Positions 33,016 through 42,009 of a stretch of 64,000 nt of DNA are shown here, piece by piece. Below the pieces are notes generated by a model that saw only the letters and a program-made list of their open reading frames with translations, was not told where the DNA came from and did no database searches. This DNA comes from Microbispora sp. ZYX-F-249. Lineage in GTDB: Bacteria > Actinomycetota > Actinomycetes > Streptosporangiales > Streptosporangiaceae. How positions within the stretch are numbered: the stretch's first letter is position 1; each line of letters starts with the position of its first letter. Made by a program: the position numbers and the translations under genes. The stretch spans positions 16,768 to 80,767 of the forward strand of contig NZ_JBDJAW010000035.1 in NCBI RefSeq assembly GCF_039649665.1, written 5' to 3'.

Positions 33016-33552
33016 TCACCACCAGATGAAGTCCGCCGGGACGTGGTCCACCAGCCAGACGCCGTTGGCGCTCACCCTGAACTCGTGCCCTGCCGCGTGC
33101 ATCCCGGCCGCGTTCACCACGAGCACGACCGGCTTGCCCCTGCGTGCGCCGACGCGGGTGGCGGTCTCCCGGTCCGGGGACAGGTGGACGTGATGGCGGG
33201 CCATCGGCCGCAGCCCCTCCGCGCGAATCGCCCCGACGTTCCGGGCGACCGTGCCGTGGTAGAGGACCGGGGGCGGCTCGACCACCGGCAGGTCGAGGTC
33301 GACGCGTACCGAGTGTCCCTGGCTGGCCCGGATCCGATCGCCCTCGATCACGTAGCGCCGTTTGTCGTTGCCGTCGACCACCTGCTCCAGCTCGGCCCGC
33401 GAGATCGGGAACCCGTGCGAGGCCGCCGCCGTCAGCAGCGCGTCGACGTCCACCCAGCCGTGCGCGTCGAGTTCGATGCCGATGGCCTCGGGCTGGTGGC
33501 GCAGATGCCTGGCGAGGTACTTGGAGACCCGCACCAGCCGCCGCTCGTCCAT
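33016..33552 (-). CDS. kptA: RNA 2'-phosphotransferase (Tpt1/KptA)
   Basis: 178 residues. Tpt1 transfers an internal 2'-phosphate from RNA to NAD+. The conserved Arg-His-Arg-Arg set is visible: SKYLARHLRH (Arg, His), VLYHGTVARN, RHHVHLSPDRETATRVGARRG and the C-terminal NGVWLVDHVPADFI. Bacterial substrates remain unclear because bacteria lack the tRNA-splicing pathway. ATG at 33552. Converges with the lipoprotein gene. Confidence 0.93.
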   Translation of the reverse strand: MDERRLVRVSKYLARHLRHQPEAIGIELDAHGWVDVDALLTAAASHGFPISRAELEQVVDGNDKRRYVIEGDRIRASQGHSVRVDLDLPVVEPPPVLYHGTVARNVGAIRAEGLRPMARHHVHLSPDRETATRVGARRGKPVVLVVNAAGMHAAGHEFRVSANGVWLVDHVPADFIWW

Positions 33553-33696
33553 CACCGTCCTCCGGTCCCGCCGTCTCCCCGTCGAGATCACTTTATGGCG
33601 TCGGGCATGATCCTGACGTCTGCCGCTTCGAGGGGCTCGAACCGGCCGATCGGTCCATCCCGGCCCGTGAGGGACAGCCGGTAGGCTTCGGACCCT

Positions 33697-34431
33697 ATGG
33701 ACAGCTCGATCTTGGAGAAGGTCCGCGAGCTCCGCGGACAGGGCCGCTCCCCCAAGCAGATCGCCCGCGCGCTGGGCATGGCGCCGGCGGCGGTCGCGCC
33801 GTACATCCGGGCGGTGGCCGAGCAGAAGGGCGGGCAGGCCGCCGAGGCCGAACTCGCGGGGTGCTGGATCAACGCCGGCTGGAGCGAGGGACTGGGCGTG
33901 CCGGAAACGACCGGCTGGGCGGACGACGTCCCGGACGGCCAGGAGACCGCGGGCACGGTCAGCGTGGTGGTGGCGCGCAAGCACGGCTGGGACAAGCTGT
34001 CGGTCTGCGCCTACCTCGTCGACGTCTACTGCCTGGGCGTCAAGCACACCGTCGGCCCCGACGTGATGAGCGAGGTGGAGCTGCACCGCTTCCTCCCGAA
34101 GTGGTTCAGGATCTACACGCACGGCTGGCGGGAGGCGCCGCTCGACCTGGTCCGGCACCTCGTCTTCGGCGCGGTCGACTACGCGCGCGACCTCGGCTTC
34201 GAGCCGGCCACGGACGTGGCCGGGGCGGCCGGCCACCTCGGCGCGTGGGAGGACAAGTCGGCCATCGCCTTCGGCAAGGACGGCAAGCCGTTCTACCTCG
34301 CGGGCCCGAACGAGGACGTCCGGCACGTCGTGAGGACACTGGAGCGGAGGGTCGGCCCGCCGCCCAACTTCGACTTCTTCGCTCCCATGCCCGAGACGCA
34401 GATCTCCCTGGGCGGCCACAGGCTCTCCTGA
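33697..34431 (+). CDS. HTH protein with conserved unknown domain
   Basis: 244 residues. Residues 3-40 form a helix-turn-helix (LEKVRELRGQGRSPKQIARA, GMAPAAVAPYIRAVAEQ). The rest is a conserved domain with LSVCAYLVDVYCLGVKHTVG, HLVFGAVDYARDLGFEPATD and IAFGKDGKPFYLAGPNEDV; I recognise the pattern from uncharacterised bacterial proteins but not a function. ATG at 33697 with no strong ribosome site. Confidence 0.75.
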   Translation: MDSSILEKVRELRGQGRSPKQIARALGMAPAAVAPYIRAVAEQKGGQAAEAELAGCWINAGWSEGLGVPETTGWADDVPDGQETAGTVSVVVARKHGWDKLSVCAYLVDVYCLGVKHTVGPDVMSEVELHRFLPKWFRIYTHGWREAPLDLVRHLVFGAVDYARDLGFEPATDVAGAAGHLGAWEDKSAIAFGKDGKPFYLAGPNEDVRHVVRTLERRVGPPPNFDFFAPMPETQISLGGHRLS

Positions 34432-34510
34432 CCCCGCCGACGGCGACTTCCGCTCATCTGTCCGCGAACAGGCGGTCCGCCGGGGCTCCGGACATGCCAG
34501 ACTCCCAGGC

Positions 34511-34888
34511 ATGGCAGCCTCGGACCGATCAGTGGTCGTCGACATCCGGACGCGCCGGGCCGTGAAGGAGCGCGCCCCGGAAACCCCCGACGGCCCGGAC
34601 CCGTTGCTGCGCACGGTCTACGGGGTAATTCTCCGCGACGAGCGGCTCGACCAGGACCGCACGCTCGACGACGTGGCGCGGGCGGTGGGCATGTCCAAGC
34701 AGTACCTGTCGGAGGTCGAGCGCGGCCGCAAGGAGCCGTCGTCGGAGATGCTGCATTCGGTGTGTGACGCACTCGGTCTGCCGATCGAGCAGCTGCTCAC
34801 CCGTGCCGTCCGGCGGATCACGGCGTCGCGCCGGCTCGCGGCGCACAGGCCCACCGGCACGCCACGGGTGGAGCTGCTGGCGGCGTGA
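34511..34888 (+). CDS. popR: PopR/ClgR-type XRE regulator
   Basis: 125 residues. XRE HTH about residues 48-95 (RTLDDVARAVGMSKQYLSEV, ERGRKEPSSEMLHSVCDALG), closely resembling ClgR and PopR of Streptomyces. It ends VELLAA, the Ala-Ala C-terminal degron by which these activators are destroyed by ClpP1P2. It is tail-to-tail with clpP4 (3-base gap), and a PopR-type palindrome lies upstream of clpP3. It should activate clpP3-clpP4 when the housekeeping Clp protease is impaired. Confidence 0.82.
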   Translation: MAASDRSVVVDIRTRRAVKERAPETPDGPDPLLRTVYGVILRDERLDQDRTLDDVARAVGMSKQYLSEVERGRKEPSSEMLHSVCDALGLPIEQLLTRAVRRITASRRLAAHRPTGTPRVELLAA

Positions 34889-34891
34889 GCG

Positions 34892-35488
34892 CTACGACGG
34901 CTCGCGGGTGAAGAGCAGCTCGTCGGCCAGGCCGTACTCGACGGCCTCCCGGGCGCTGAAGACCCGGTCCCGGACGGTGTCCTCGTGCAGCCGCGCGACG
35001 TCCACTCCGGTGTGACGGCTCAGGATCTCCTCGGTCTGCGCGCGTACGCGCATCACCTCGTCCGCCTGCAGGGTGAGGTCGGAGATGGTGCCCTGGCCCT
35101 TCGTGGACGGCTGGTGCAGCAGCACGCGGGAGTGGGCGAGCATGAACCGCCGCCCGGGGGCGCCGGCGGCGAACAGCACCGCGGCCGCGGAGGCCGCCTG
35201 GCCCATGCAGTACGTCGCGACCTTCGCGCGGATGAACTGCATGGTGTCGTAGATCGCGAGCATCGCGGTCGACGAGCCGCCCGGGGAGTTGATGTACAGG
35301 TTGATCTCCTGGTCCGGGCTCTCCGCCTCCAGGTGGAGCAACTGCGCCATCACGACGTTCGCGACGCCGTCGTCGATCTCGGTGCCGAGGAAGATGATCC
35401 GCTCGTTGAGCAGCCTGCTGAAGATATCGAACGACCGCTCCCCCACCGGGGTCTTCTCGACCACGTACGGGATCGTGTACTGGCTCAT
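34892..35488 (-). CDS. clpP4: ClpP protease subunit (ClpP4-like)
   Basis: 198-residue ATP-dependent serine protease subunit. Catalytic Ser100 ([11 protein letters not shown]) and His125 ([14 protein letters not shown]) are present, plus [18 protein letters not shown]. The usual Ser-Met after the nucleophile is Ser-Ala here. ATG at 35488 overlaps the clpP3 stop (ATGA), so the two are translated together and probably form a mixed double ring. No clpX lies beside them, as in Streptomyces clpP3-clpP4. Confidence 0.9.
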   Translation of the reverse strand: MSQYTIPYVVEKTPVGERSFDIFSRLLNERIIFLGTEIDDGVANVVMAQLLHLEAESPDQEINLYINSPGGSSTAMLAIYDTMQFIRAKVATYCMGQAASAAAVLFAAGAPGRRFMLAHSRVLLHQPSTKGQGTISDLTLQADEVMRVRAQTEEILSRHTGVDVARLHEDTVRDRVFSAREAVEYGLADELLFTREPS

Positions 35489-36093
35489 GACGAGAACCCC
35501 ATCCGGTTGGAAACGGCGAAGGGCGCGAGGCCGTGGAATGAGCCGACGATCTCGTCGATGATCCCGTAGTCGCGGGCCTGCTCTGCGGTGAACCATCGGT
35601 CGCGGTCGCTGTCGGCGGCGATCTCCGCGACCGTGCGTCCCGTCTCGGCCGCGAGGATCTCCTCGGACTGCCGCTTCATGTACTTGAGGTTCTCGGCCTG
35701 GATCGAGATGTCGATCGCCGTGCCGCCGATGCCGGCCGACGGCTGATGCATCATGATGCGGCTGTGCGCGAGGCTCATCCGCTTGCCGTGCGTGCCGGAG
35801 GCCAGCAGCACCTGGCCCATGCTCGCCGCCAGCCCCAGCGCGACGGTGACGACGTCGTTCGGCACCAGCTTCATCGTGTCGTAGATCGCCAGCCCGGCCA
35901 GCACGGACCCTCCCGGCGAATTGATGTACAGGACGATGTCCCGTTCGGAGTCCTCCGAGGCCAGCAACACCATCTCGGCGCACACCCGCTCGGCCATCTC
36001 GTCGTCGACCTCTCCGGTCAACAGCAGGGTCCGTTGCTGGAACAGCTTCTCGTTCATCCGATCCCGGTAACCAGTGCTCGATGAAACACTCAT
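35485..36093 (-). CDS. clpP3: ClpP protease subunit (ClpP3-like)
   Basis: 202 residues with Ser91 (LGLAASMGQ) and His116 ([14 protein letters not shown]) of the ClpP triad and [21 protein letters not shown] at 36093 is chosen because it gives the usual short propeptide; MNEKLF twelve residues later is an alternative. First gene of a two-gene operon; the PopR box ends 40 bases upstream. Confidence 0.9.
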   Translation of the reverse strand: MSVSSSTGYRDRMNEKLFQQRTLLLTGEVDDEMAERVCAEMVLLASEDSERDIVLYINSPGGSVLAGLAIYDTMKLVPNDVVTVALGLAASMGQVLLASGTHGKRMSLAHSRIMMHQPSAGIGGTAIDISIQAENLKYMKRQSEEILAAETGRTVAEIAADSDRDRWFTAEQARDYGIIDEIVGSFHGLAPFAVSNRMGFSS

Positions 36094-36132
36094 GGCGCAG
36101 TTGTATCCGCGCAGCCCCGCGACCTGTCGGTA

Positions 36133-36151
36133 TGTCTGCCGAGGGCAGACG
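36133..36151 (-). promoter_or_regulatory. PopR operator of clpP3-clpP4
   Basis: TGTCTGCC-GAG-GGCAGACG, an almost exact copy of the palindrome TGTCTGCC-N3-GGCAGACA bound by PopR ahead of clpP3 in Streptomyces lividans. Only one copy was found here. Confidence 0.85.
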
Positions 36152-36321
36152 CATGGGTCTGGGCGAACGCGGCCGGCGGCGGGTACGCCCTGGTGAGAGG
36201 ACCTGCCGCTCACACGGCGGGACGCCCGGCGACCGGAGGCGCACCAGACGCGTCACCGGCCGGATGGACCTTTCGCCGGCGTCGTCTCCGACGTCCGGCA
36301 CGTCCGTCGGAAGGGGATCGC

Positions 36322-37155
36322 GTGAAGCTCGTCGGCATTCGCGACGGGCGACGGGTGGACGTCGCCGTCCGGATCGGCGACCGGGTCACCCCGATCGCCG
36401 AGGTCGGCGACTTCTACGCCGACCTCGGCCGCTGGCTGCCGCAGGCCCGCCGTACGGACGTCGGGCTGCACCCGGTCGCGGAGGCCGAGCTCGCGCCGCC
36501 GGTGCCGCCGTGGGCCCGGGTGGTCTGCGTCGGGCTCAACTACCGGTCGCACGCGGCGGTGGGCGGCTTCACCCCGCCACGGCATCCGACCGTCTCCGGC
36601 CGCTGGGCCTCGACCCTCACAGTGAGCGGGACTCCCGCTCCGGTGCCGGCCGGTGAGCCCGGCCTGGACTGGGAGGGCGAGGTCGCCGCCGTCGTGGGAC
36701 GGCGGCTGATCGACGCCGACGAGGCGACCGCCGCGGCGTCCGTGCTCGGCTACGCCGCCTTCAACGACCTCACCGCCCGCGCCGCGCAGAAGCTCACCGC
36801 GCAGTGGACGCTGGGCAAGAACGCCGACCGCAGCGGACCCATGGGGCCGCTGGTCACCGCCGACGAGGTGGGCGACCTGGCCGACGGGCTGCGCCTGCGG
36901 ACCCGGGTCAACGGCGAGACCGTCCAGGACGGGAACACGCGCGACATGATCTTCGGTGTCGGCGAGCTGCTGTCGCTGGTCAGCCATGCGTTCACCCTCC
37001 AGCCGGGCGACGTGCTCGCCACCGGCACGCCGGAGGGCGTGGGCTACGTGCGCGACCCGCCGCGCTTCCTGCGGCCGGGGGACGTGGTCGAGGTGGAGAT
37101 CGACCGGCTCGGCGTGCTGCGCACGCCCATCGTCGGCCCGGAGCAGCGGCCGTGA
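36322..37155 (+). CDS. fumarylacetoacetate hydrolase-family protein
   Basis: 277 residues. FAA domain: [12 protein letters not shown], metal-binding Glu in [51 protein letters not shown] and [15 protein letters not shown]. Members hydrolyse or decarboxylate beta-diketo acids in aromatic catabolism; substrate unknown. GTG at 36322 follows GGAAGGGGA. Confidence 0.92.
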   Translation: MKLVGIRDGRRVDVAVRIGDRVTPIAEVGDFYADLGRWLPQARRTDVGLHPVAEAELAPPVPPWARVVCVGLNYRSHAAVGGFTPPRHPTVSGRWASTLTVSGTPAPVPAGEPGLDWEGEVAAVVGRRLIDADEATAAASVLGYAAFNDLTARAAQKLTAQWTLGKNADRSGPMGPLVTADEVGDLADGLRLRTRVNGETVQDGNTRDMIFGVGELLSLVSHAFTLQPGDVLATGTPEGVGYVRDPPRFLRPGDVVEVEIDRLGVLRTPIVGPEQRP

Positions 37156-37197
37156 ACGTCCCCGTCCGCATCGCGGGCGGCGGTCCGCGCGGCCGGC

Positions 37198-37281
37198 GGA
37201 CGCAGGACACGGACGCAGGACACGGACGCAGGACACGGACGCAGGAGGACACGGACGCAGGAGGACACGGACGCAGGACAC
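37198..37281 (+). repeat. 13-bp minisatellite
   Basis: Six tandem units based on GGACGCAGGACAC; the fourth and fifth are 16 bases because GGA is repeated. Non-coding, between the FAA hydrolase and the hairpin at 37324. Confidence 0.88.
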
Positions 37282-37323
37282 CGCGGCCCCACGCCCCGGG
37301 CCGCCACCAGCGCCGTGACACGT

Positions 37324-37355
37324 GCCGTGACCCGAGCGGCGGCCCGGGTCACGGC
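37324..37355. terminator. bidirectional hairpin terminator
   Basis: Perfect 11-bp stem GCCGTGACCCG / CGGGTCACGGC with a 10-base loop, between the FAA hydrolase (+) and the small membrane gene ending at 37362 (-). Confidence 0.65.
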
Positions 37356-37361
37356 GGTGCC

Positions 37362-37703
37362 TCATCCGGCGGGCGTCGCCGCCTTGGGCGATGCGGTGCC
37401 CGACGTCGAGGCGGCACCGGCGGGCGAGGCGGCGCCGGCGGGCGAGGCGGCATCCGACGGCGTGGCCGACGGTTTGACGGGTCCCGCCGTCGACGGAGGC
37501 GGCGAGGCGTCCGCCGCCGGTGTGGCCGTGTTGGTCGCGCCGGCGGTGGTGAACACCAGCACCCCGGTCGCCACGGCCACCACCGACACGACGGCTGCGG
37601 CGGCGTACGTGATCTTCCGCATCAGCCGCCTGCGCTCCTCGCGCCGCCTGGCCTCCTCGCGCCGCATGGCGGCGCGCATACGCTTGACCTTTCGCTGTGA
37701 CAT
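37362..37703 (-). CDS. single-pass membrane protein with Ala/Pro/Ser tail
   Basis: 113 residues: a very basic N-terminus (SQRKVKRMRAAMRREEARRR), one TM about 31-53 (ITYAAAAVVSVVAVATGVLVF) and a low-complexity extracellular tail with three SPAGAA-like repeats. Positive-inside rule puts the tail outside. ATG at 37703 has GGGAG five bases away; the GTG two codons upstream does not. Function unknown. Confidence 0.7.
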   Translation of the reverse strand: MSQRKVKRMRAAMRREEARRREERRRLMRKITYAAAAVVSVVAVATGVLVFTTAGATNTATPAADASPPPSTAGPVKPSATPSDAASPAGAASPAGAASTSGTASPKAATPAG

Positions 37704-37878
37704 GGGCACTCCCGAGACCGCTCCCCGAGACGTCGTCGGGCGTCACCATAACCACCGGCGGATAACGCGGATCTAAAACGCGCCGCCGCTCGTACGCGCG
37801 GACGGCGGGGTAGTGGCCGCGGGTGGCGCCGCAATCGCCGCCGTCTTTCACGGACCAGTCACGATACGGGAGGCCTCA

Positions 37879-38862
37879 TTGAGCAGCACTCTTCCCGCCA
37901 CCCCGCCGCCCTTCGACCCGGAGCTGGCCGCCGCGCTCGCCGCGTTCGGCGAGACGCTGCCGCCGTCGCTGACTCCGGACATGATCCCGCTCCTGCGGGC
38001 GGGGATGGCGAACGGCCCAAGCCTGCCCGACGAGGCGCTCAGCCGGGGCGGCGCCTTCGAGGTGGAGGAGCGGGCGGTGCCCGGCCCGGACGGCGCGCCC
38101 GGCGTCTCCCTGCTCATCTGCCGCCCGGCGGGCGCCACCACCCCGCTCGCCGCCGTCTACCACGCGCACGGCGGAGGGATGATCATCGGTGACAACCGGG
38201 TGGGCCTCGATGTCGTGCTCGACTGGGCGCAGGAGCTCCGGCTCGTCGTCGTGTCCGTGGAGTATCGGCTGGCGCCCGAGCATCCTCATCCGGCGCCGGT
38301 CGAGGACTGCTACGCGGGCCTGGTGTGGACCGCCGCCCACGCCGCCGAGCTGGGGGTCGACCCGGAGCGCATCATCGTCGCCGGGGCGAGCGCGGGCGGC
38401 GGCCTGGCCGCGGCGCTGGCGCTCATGGCCCGCGACCGCGGCGGCCCCGCCCTGGCCGGGCAGATGCTGATGTGCCCCATGCTCGACGACCGTAACGACA
38501 CCCCGTCGTCCCACCAGATGGCCGGGTCCGGCGTCTGGGACCGCACCGCGAACGAGACCGGGTGGAGCGCCCTGCTCGGCGACGCCCGCGGCGGCCCGGA
38601 CGTCTCCCCCTACGCCGCTCCGGCCCGCGCCACCGACCTGTCCGGGCTGCCGCCCGCCTTCATCGACGTCGGCTCGGCCGAGACGTTCCGCGACGAGGAC
38701 GTGGCGTACGCCGCCGCGATCTGGCGGGCCGGAGGCAGCGCGGAGCTGCACGTGTGGCCGGGCGGGTTCCACGGCTTCGATCTCATGGTCCCGCAGGCGG
38801 CCGTCTCGCGGGACGCCCGCGCCGCCCGGCTGCGCTGGCTGCGCCGCGTCCTCGGCGGGTAG
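37879..38862 (+). CDS. alpha/beta hydrolase, HSL (type IV) esterase family
   Basis: 327 residues. Oxyanion motif HAHGGGMIIGD, nucleophile GASAGGG, acid in DVGSAETFRDED and His in GGFHGFD. TTG at 37879 is taken as the start because GGGAGG stands 7 bases upstream and no ATG/GTG fits better. Carboxylesterase or lipase; substrate unknown. Converges with the siderophore-interacting protein. Confidence 0.92.
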   Translation: MSSTLPATPPPFDPELAAALAAFGETLPPSLTPDMIPLLRAGMANGPSLPDEALSRGGAFEVEERAVPGPDGAPGVSLLICRPAGATTPLAAVYHAHGGGMIIGDNRVGLDVVLDWAQELRLVVVSVEYRLAPEHPHPAPVEDCYAGLVWTAAHAAELGVDPERIIVAGASAGGGLAAALALMARDRGGPALAGQMLMCPMLDDRNDTPSSHQMAGSGVWDRTANETGWSALLGDARGGPDVSPYAAPARATDLSGLPPAFIDVGSAETFRDEDVAYAAAIWRAGGSAELHVWPGGFHGFDLMVPQAAVSRDARAARLRWLRRVLGG

Positions 38863-38888
38863 CCCGGGCTCGTACGGCGGCGGCCGGG

Positions 38889-39740
38889 TCAGCCGCCGAG
38901 GGCGGCGGACTCCTCCTCCTCGACCTGGCGGTTCCAGTCGCGCTTGGAGGACTGCCAGCCGTCCTCGTCGCGGCCCAGCCGCCAGTAGCCGGAGATCGAC
39001 AGCCGCTCGAGCGGCAGGCCGCGCTCCACGCGCAGGTGGCGCCGCAGCTCCTTGACGAAACCCGCCTCGCCGTGGACGAAGGCGTGCACCACGCCCTCGG
39101 GGAACTCCAGCTCCCGCACCGCCCGCACCAGCGCCTCGCCCACCGGCCGGCCACGGCGGTGCAGCCACACGATCTCCGCGTCACCCTCGGCCGGCAGCTT
39201 CTGCTCCTCCTCCGGGCCCTCCACCTCGACGAACACCCGGGCGGACGCGCCGGCCGGGAGCCGCTCCAAAGCGGCGCCGATCGCCGGGAGCGCGCTCTCG
39301 TCCCCGGCCAGCAGGTGCCAGTCGGCCTCCGCGCTCGGCGCGTACGCCCCGCCGGGGCCGAGGAAGCGGAGCACGTCGCCCGGCCGGGCCCGCAGCGCCC
39401 AGGGCCCGGCCAGTCCCTCGTCGCCGTGATAGACGAAGTCGATGGTGAGCTCCCGCGCCCCCGGGTCCCAGGCCCGTACGGTGTAGGTCCGCGTCTTGGG
39501 CCACTGGTCCCGGGGCAGCTCGGCGCGGATCGCCGCGATGTCGAACGGCTCCGGGTAGTCCACCCCCGGCAGCGGGAACAGCAGCTTCACGTAGTGGTCG
39601 GTGAACTCGCCCGCGTCGAAATCGGCGAGTCCCTCACCACCGAGCACCACCCGGATCATGTGCGGGGTCAGCCGTTCGGTGCGCGTCACCACGCCCGTCG
39701 TCGCGCGGGGCGGGCGCCGCGCCGGCTCGGTCGTCGCCAT
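38889..39740 (-). CDS. siderophore-interacting protein (FAD ferric-siderophore reductase)
   Basis: 283 residues of the ViuB/SIP family. FAD-binding TRTYTVRAW at the barrel, IDFVYHGDEGLAGPWALRARPGD, then LAGDESALPAIGAALERLP in the NAD(P)H domain and SISGYWRLGRDEDGW at the C-terminus. It releases iron from imported ferric siderophores in the cytoplasm. An IdeR/DmdR iron box lies 24 bases upstream of the ATG, so expression should rise on iron starvation. Confidence 0.93.
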   Translation of the reverse strand: MATTEPARRPPRATTGVVTRTERLTPHMIRVVLGGEGLADFDAGEFTDHYVKLLFPLPGVDYPEPFDIAAIRAELPRDQWPKTRTYTVRAWDPGARELTIDFVYHGDEGLAGPWALRARPGDVLRFLGPGGAYAPSAEADWHLLAGDESALPAIGAALERLPAGASARVFVEVEGPEEEQKLPAEGDAEIVWLHRRGRPVGEALVRAVRELEFPEGVVHAFVHGEAGFVKELRRHLRVERGLPLERLSISGYWRLGRDEDGWQSSKRDWNRQVEEEESAALGG

Positions 39741-39763
39741 GGGGGTTCCCTTCGTCAGCCTTC

Positions 39764-39777
39764 TTAGGCAAGCCTAA
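39764..39777 (-). promoter_or_regulatory. IdeR/DmdR1 iron box
   Basis: TTAGGCAAGCCTAA, a perfect 14-bp palindrome matching the core of the DtxR-family consensus (TTAGGTTAGGCTAACCTAA). Located upstream of the siderophore-interacting protein gene. Confidence 0.82.
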
Positions 39778-39818
39778 CTACATTGCGCGGCCATCGTGAC
39801 CTTCCATCCGCGCCATAG

Positions 39819-39832
39819 ATGCAAGCTTGTAT
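39819..39832 (+). promoter_or_regulatory. probable GntR operator
   Basis: ATGCAAGCTTGTAT, palindromic except for one pair, 22 bases before the GntR start; ATACAAG-type half-sites are common for FCD-group GntR regulators. Confidence 0.5.
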
Positions 39833-39854
39833 CCATGACTGCTAGGCTCCTCGC

Positions 39855-40520
39855 ATGGCCGATCCCGCGAAGCGTCCCTCCGCCGCCCACACCGCGTACG
39901 CGGTGACCAAGGAGCTGATCCTGTCCGGCGAGCTTCCCGGCGGAAGCCTCATCAGCGAGGGCGAGATCGCCGAACGGGTACGCGTGAGCCGCACGCCCGT
40001 CCGGGAGGCGTTCCTCCGGCTGGAGTCGGAGGAACTGCTGACGCTGCACCCCAAGCGCGGCGCGGTGGTGGCGCCGGTGCCGCCGGGCGAGGCGGCGGAC
40101 GTGCTGGAGCTGCGGCTGGCGCTCGAGCGGTCCGCGGCCGAGCGCATCGCGCGGACCGGCCTGGGCGACGATCACCACGAGCGGATGCGCGAACTGCTGC
40201 GGCGCCAGCGGACCCTCGCCGAGGCCTCGGACGTCGGCCGGTTCGCCGAGGCGGACGAGGCGTTCCACCGGTGCGTCGTCGAGGCGTCGGGGAACCGGCT
40301 GGCCAGCCGGTTCTACGCCACCCTGGGCGACCGGCAGCGGCGGATGAGCATCTCCGCGCTCCTCCCGCGGCCGGAGCGGCTGTCTCTCCTCGCCGACGAG
40401 CACGAGGCCCTGCTGAACCATCTCCTCGCCGGCGACGCGGCGGCGTTCGCCTCGGCCCTGCTCCGTCACCTCACCGGGACGCACGGCTCGCCGCACACCG
40501 CCGGCCGCGACGACGGCTGA
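39855..40520 (+). CDS. GntR-family (FadR/FCD) regulator
   Basis: 221 residues: winged HTH about residues 10-75 (GSLISEGEIAERVRVSRTPV, REAFLRLESEELL) and an FCD helical domain with VLELRLALERSAAERIA and EADEAFHRCVVEASGNRLAS. Metal/effector His residues of FCD proteins are visible (FHRCVV). The MFS gene follows by 35 bases in the same direction, so it is a likely target. Confidence 0.92.
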   Translation: MADPAKRPSAAHTAYAVTKELILSGELPGGSLISEGEIAERVRVSRTPVREAFLRLESEELLTLHPKRGAVVAPVPPGEAADVLELRLALERSAAERIARTGLGDDHHERMRELLRRQRTLAEASDVGRFAEADEAFHRCVVEASGNRLASRFYATLGDRQRRMSISALLPRPERLSLLADEHEALLNHLLAGDAAAFASALLRHLTGTHGSPHTAGRDDG

Positions 40521-40555
40521 GACACGCACCGACACCCCGAAGGTCTGACCCTCCC

Positions 40556-41818
40556 ATGCCCGAGATTCCGCAGGCCGCCCCGTCGCCTGCCACCGTCCCC
40601 TCCCCGAACTCCTGGCGGGCCGTCGCCGCGGCGATGTTCGCCTGCGGCTGGGGCGGCAACCAGTTCACCCCGCTACTGCTGATGTACCGCCGCCTCGGCG
40701 GCTACTCCACGCTCAGCGTCGACGCCTTCCTCGGCGCGTACGTCGTCGGGCTCGTGCCCGGGCTCCTGCTCGCCGGGCCGGTGTCGGACCGGCGCGGGCG
40801 GCGCCCCGTGCTGGTGACCGGCGCCGTCGCCTCGGCCGTCGCGAGCCTGGTGCTCTGCTTCGGCGGGCAGAGCGCGTGGCCCATCTACGCGGGGCGGCTG
40901 ATCACCGGTTTCGCGGTCGGCATCGCGATGGCGGTGGGCAGCAGCTGGGTGAAGGAGCTGTCGGCCGGGGCGGACGGCGGGCTCGCCGCGCGCCGCGCCG
41001 CGCTGTGCCAGACGGCGGGCTTCGGGCTCGGGGCGGGGGTCGCGGGCGTGCTGGCCCAGTGGGGGCCGTGGCCCATGGTGACGCCGTACGTCGCCCATCT
41101 GCTGCTCGCCGTGGTGATCCCCGTGCTGCTCCTGCGGGTGCCGGAGACACGGCCGCCGCTCCCGCACGGGACGGGCTCGGTCCGCGAGCTCCTCACCACG
41201 CTGGTGAACGACCTGCGTGTCCCCGCGCCGGCCCGCAGGCGGTTCCGGCTCGTGGTCCTGCCGATGGCGCCGTGGGTGTTCGGCACGGCCGGGCTCGCGT
41301 ACGCCGTCATGCCCCAGCTCGTCGGCTTCCGCGTGGGCGACTGGGGACTCGCGTACGCGACCGGGCTGACCGTGCTGACCCTGGGCACGGGTGTGGCCGT
41401 GCAGCCCGTGGCCAGGAGGCTGCACCGCGAGACAGGCACCCGGACGGGACGGGCTCCGGTGGCGGCGATGGCGGTGACGCTCGCCGGCTCGGCGCTGTGC
41501 GCGGCGAACGCCGTGCTGCTGTCGCCATGGCTCGCGGCCGTCGCCGCGGCCGCCCTGGGGGCGGGCTACGGCATCGCGGTGGTCTCCGGGCTGCTGGAGA
41601 TACAGCGCATGGCCGGCGCCGACGACCTCGCCGGCCTGACCGGCATCTACTACACGCTCGCCTACGCGGGCTTCCTGCTCCCCACCGTGCTCGCCACGTT
41701 GTCGGCGTGGCTCTCCTACCCCGTCATGCTGGCGGCGGTGGCCGCCGCGGCCCTGGTCTGCCTCGGTCTCGTCATGACCGGCGCGCGGGTCACGGAGCCG
41801 GCGGCCCCGGCACGCTGA
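40556..41818 (+). CDS. MFS transporter
   Basis: 420 residues with about twelve TMs. The loop 2-3 signature is GPVSDRRGRRPVLVTG and a second loop has RLITGFAVGIAMAVGSSWVKEL. Relatives are drug or metabolite effluxers; nothing fixes the substrate. ATG at 40556. Confidence 0.9.
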   Translation: MPEIPQAAPSPATVPSPNSWRAVAAAMFACGWGGNQFTPLLLMYRRLGGYSTLSVDAFLGAYVVGLVPGLLLAGPVSDRRGRRPVLVTGAVASAVASLVLCFGGQSAWPIYAGRLITGFAVGIAMAVGSSWVKELSAGADGGLAARRAALCQTAGFGLGAGVAGVLAQWGPWPMVTPYVAHLLLAVVIPVLLLRVPETRPPLPHGTGSVRELLTTLVNDLRVPAPARRRFRLVVLPMAPWVFGTAGLAYAVMPQLVGFRVGDWGLAYATGLTVLTLGTGVAVQPVARRLHRETGTRTGRAPVAAMAVTLAGSALCAANAVLLSPWLAAVAAAALGAGYGIAVVSGLLEIQRMAGADDLAGLTGIYYTLAYAGFLLPTVLATLSAWLSYPVMLAAVAAAALVCLGLVMTGARVTEPAAPAR

Positions 41819-41825
41819 CCGGCCC

Positions 41826-41841
41826 GAGGGCGTGCGCCCTC
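41826..41841 (+). terminator. short hairpin after MFS gene
   Basis: GAGGGCGTGCGCCCTC, a 6-bp stem with a 4-base loop (or a 7-bp stem with 2), eight bases after the stop. Confidence 0.5.
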
Positions 41842-42009
41842 TGAAGCTTTCAGACGGCGGGCATCGCGGGCAGCGGAATCCACCGAGATCAGAGCACGCG
41901 GCGGGGCTTCGCGGACGGCCGGCGCGCCGATCCGGTGTTGTCCGCGCCCGCCGCCTGAGTGATCGTGCTGAGCAGGAAGATCCCACGGCATCGGTCGAGG
42001 AGGCACGGC

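Noticed and set aside
36150..36190. ClgR box (GTTCGC-N5-GCG) ahead of clpP3
   Set aside because: GTTCGC and GTACGC are present but no correctly spaced GCG partner; the PopR palindrome explains control better.
34892..36301. Single long frame joining clpP4 to upstream sequence
   Set aside because: The upstream half is clpP3 read in the wrong frame; two overlapping clpP genes explain the region.
37198..37281. CRISPR array
   Set aside because: Units are contiguous 13-16-mers without unique spacers and no cas gene is nearby.
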